DNA of 64,000 bases, taken from contig NZ_BLAW01000001.1 in NCBI RefSeq assembly GCF_009617895.1, forward strand, positions 3,835,001-3,899,000. Reading direction: 5' to 3'. This stretch comes from Prolixibacter sp. SD074 (GTDB lineage Bacteria > Bacteroidota > Bacteroidia > Bacteroidales > Prolixibacteraceae). Both the position numbers and the translations under genes were made by a program. The notes under the pieces are model-generated. The model saw nothing but the letters and a program-made list of their open reading frames with translations, was not told where the DNA came from and made no database searches. Every line of letters starts with the position of its first letter. The first letter of the stretch is position 1. Positions 63,035 to 64,000 of this stretch are shown in pieces.

Positions 63035-64000
63035 ATGGCAAGGGATTTAAGAAATACCAGAAATATAGGCATCATGGCACACATTGATGCCGGCAAAACC
63101 ACTGCCACCGAAAGGATTTTGTTCTATACTGGCCGTACTCACCGGATTGGTGAGGTTCACGACGGTGCAGCTACAATGGACTGGATGGAGCAGGAGCAGG
63201 AGCGTGGTATTACGATTACTTCAGCTGCTACATTTACCGAGTGGAAGTATAACGGTATTATTCATCAGATTAACATCATCGATACTCCCGGGCACGTTGA
63301 CTTCACAGTAGAGGTTGAGCGATCGTTGCGTGTACTCGATGGTGCTATTGCAACCTTCTGTGCCGTTGGTGGTGTGGAAGCTCAGTCGGAAACGGTATGG
63401 CGTCAGGCCGTGAAATACGGTGTTCCGCGCATGGGATTTGTAAACAAAATGGACCGATCGGGAGCCGACTTCTTCAAAGTGGTAGGTGAAGTAAAGGAAA
63501 AACTGGGTGCAAATCCGGTTCCGCTTCAGATTCCGATTGGCTCAGAGGAGACATTTAAGGGAGTTGTCGATCTGATTTCGATGAAGGCCATTGTCTGGCA
63601 CGACGAAACCATGGGGGCAGCATATGATATCGAGGATATTCCTGCAGACATGCTTGATCAGGCAAACGAATACCGTGAGGAACTGGTAGAAGCAGTTGCC
63701 GAACAGGATGAAGAGCTGATGGAGAAATTCTTTGAAGATTCGGATAGCATCACCGTTGAAGAATTGAACAGCGTTATTCGTAAAGCAACCATTGCTGGCG
63801 ATATCGTCCCGATGCTGTGTGGTTCTGCGTTCAAAAACAAAGGTATTCAGACGTTGCTGAACGCTGTTTGTGCTTTCCTGCCCAGCCCAATCGATGTTGG
63901 CGCAGTAAAAGGATACAAGCCGGGTACCGAAGAAGTAATCATGCGTCAACCCGAAGCTTCAGAGCCGCTTACCGCGCTGGCATTTAAAATTGCCACTGAC
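63035..64000 (+). CDS. fusA: Elongation factor G, N-terminal part
   Basis: First 322 residues; the frame runs off the window. The start [17 protein letters not shown] leads into the P-loop [14 protein letters not shown], switch [14 protein letters not shown], switch [17 protein letters not shown] with the catalytic His, and FVNKMD for guanine binding. It is the canonical translocase and contrasts with the EF-G paralogue at 55670-57826. It lies 55 bp after rpsG. Confidence 0.98.
   Translation, partial: MARDLRNTRNIGIMAHIDAGKTTATERILFYTGRTHRIGEVHDGAATMDWMEQEQERGITITSAATFTEWKYNGIIHQINIIDTPGHVDFTVEVERSLRVLDGAIATFCAVGGVEAQSETVWRQAVKYGVPRMGFVNKMDRSGADFFKVVGEVKEKLGANPVPLQIPIGSEETFKGVVDLISMKAIVWHDETMGAAYDIEDIPADMLDQANEYREELVEAVAEQDEELMEKFFEDSDSITVEELNSVIRKATIAGDIVPMLCGSAFKNKGIQTLLNAVCAFLPSPIDVGAVKGYKPGTEEVIMRQPEASEPLTALAFKIATD

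Overview
The window is a chromosomal segment of a Bacteroidota bacterium. The signs are a SusC/SusD pair run by an ECF sigma/anti-sigma couple, the N-succinylornithine-type carbamoyltransferase of this phylum, DUF4290 beside murA, a gliding/T9SS type B C-terminal domain, start codons without Shine-Dalgarno sequences, and promoters of the TTG-N19/20-TAnnTTTG form. A marine or anaerobic Marinilabiliales/Prolixibacteraceae-like member is my best guess, but that is inference. No prophage, insertion sequence or CRISPR array is visible; this is mostly core metabolism plus one carbohydrate locus.

Layout. Bases 1-9009 (+) hold an arginine/proline cluster: argC (partial), argD, proC, proB, proA, argF', argB, argE' and a thioredoxin-fold protein. 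Proline genes sit inside the arginine series. Bases 9015-10319 hold a FAD oxidoreductase (-) and tRNA-Lys(CUU) (+). Bases 10730-21617 (-) form a polysaccharide utilisation locus read as sigma factor, FecR anti-sigma, SusC, SusD, GH65, GH13. Residue signatures point to alpha-1,6- and alpha-1,2-linked glucosides. Bases 21810-25870 (-) hold a NYN/OST-HTH protein, a nitroreductase, an APC permease and an MFS transporter. Bases 26025-36595 are a nitrogen block: a porin-like protein, PII and AmtB (-), then argH and gltBD (+). Bases 37008-46945 (-) hold a DUF1460 protein and the histidine operon hisG-D-C-B-purU-tlpA-hisH-A-F-IE, preceded by a 19-residue His-rich leader peptide and an attenuator. Bases 47117-54102 (-) hold uvrD/pcrA, DUF4290, murA, a TlpA-like protein, grpE and dnaJ. 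Bases 54269-61757 hold a T9SS-sorted surface protein, an EF-G paralogue with a changed GTPase centre, and a C39-peptidase ABC exporter with its HlyD partner. The window ends in the str operon (rpsL, rpsG, fusA partial).

The less ordinary items are: (i) a translational attenuator of the his operon, with leader peptide, antiterminator, terminator and promoter all readable; (ii) three separate intergenic arrays of degenerate repeats with a 21-bp period, each with its own sequence but the same period, which do not match CRISPR, coding or simple terminator structure; (iii) an EF-G paralogue lacking the catalytic His; (iv) purU and a thiol-redox gene embedded in the his operon; (v) strong perfect hairpins in the PUL and a pseudoknot-like complementarity before its sigma gene; (vi) a MurA with Asp in place of the fosfomycin-target Cys.
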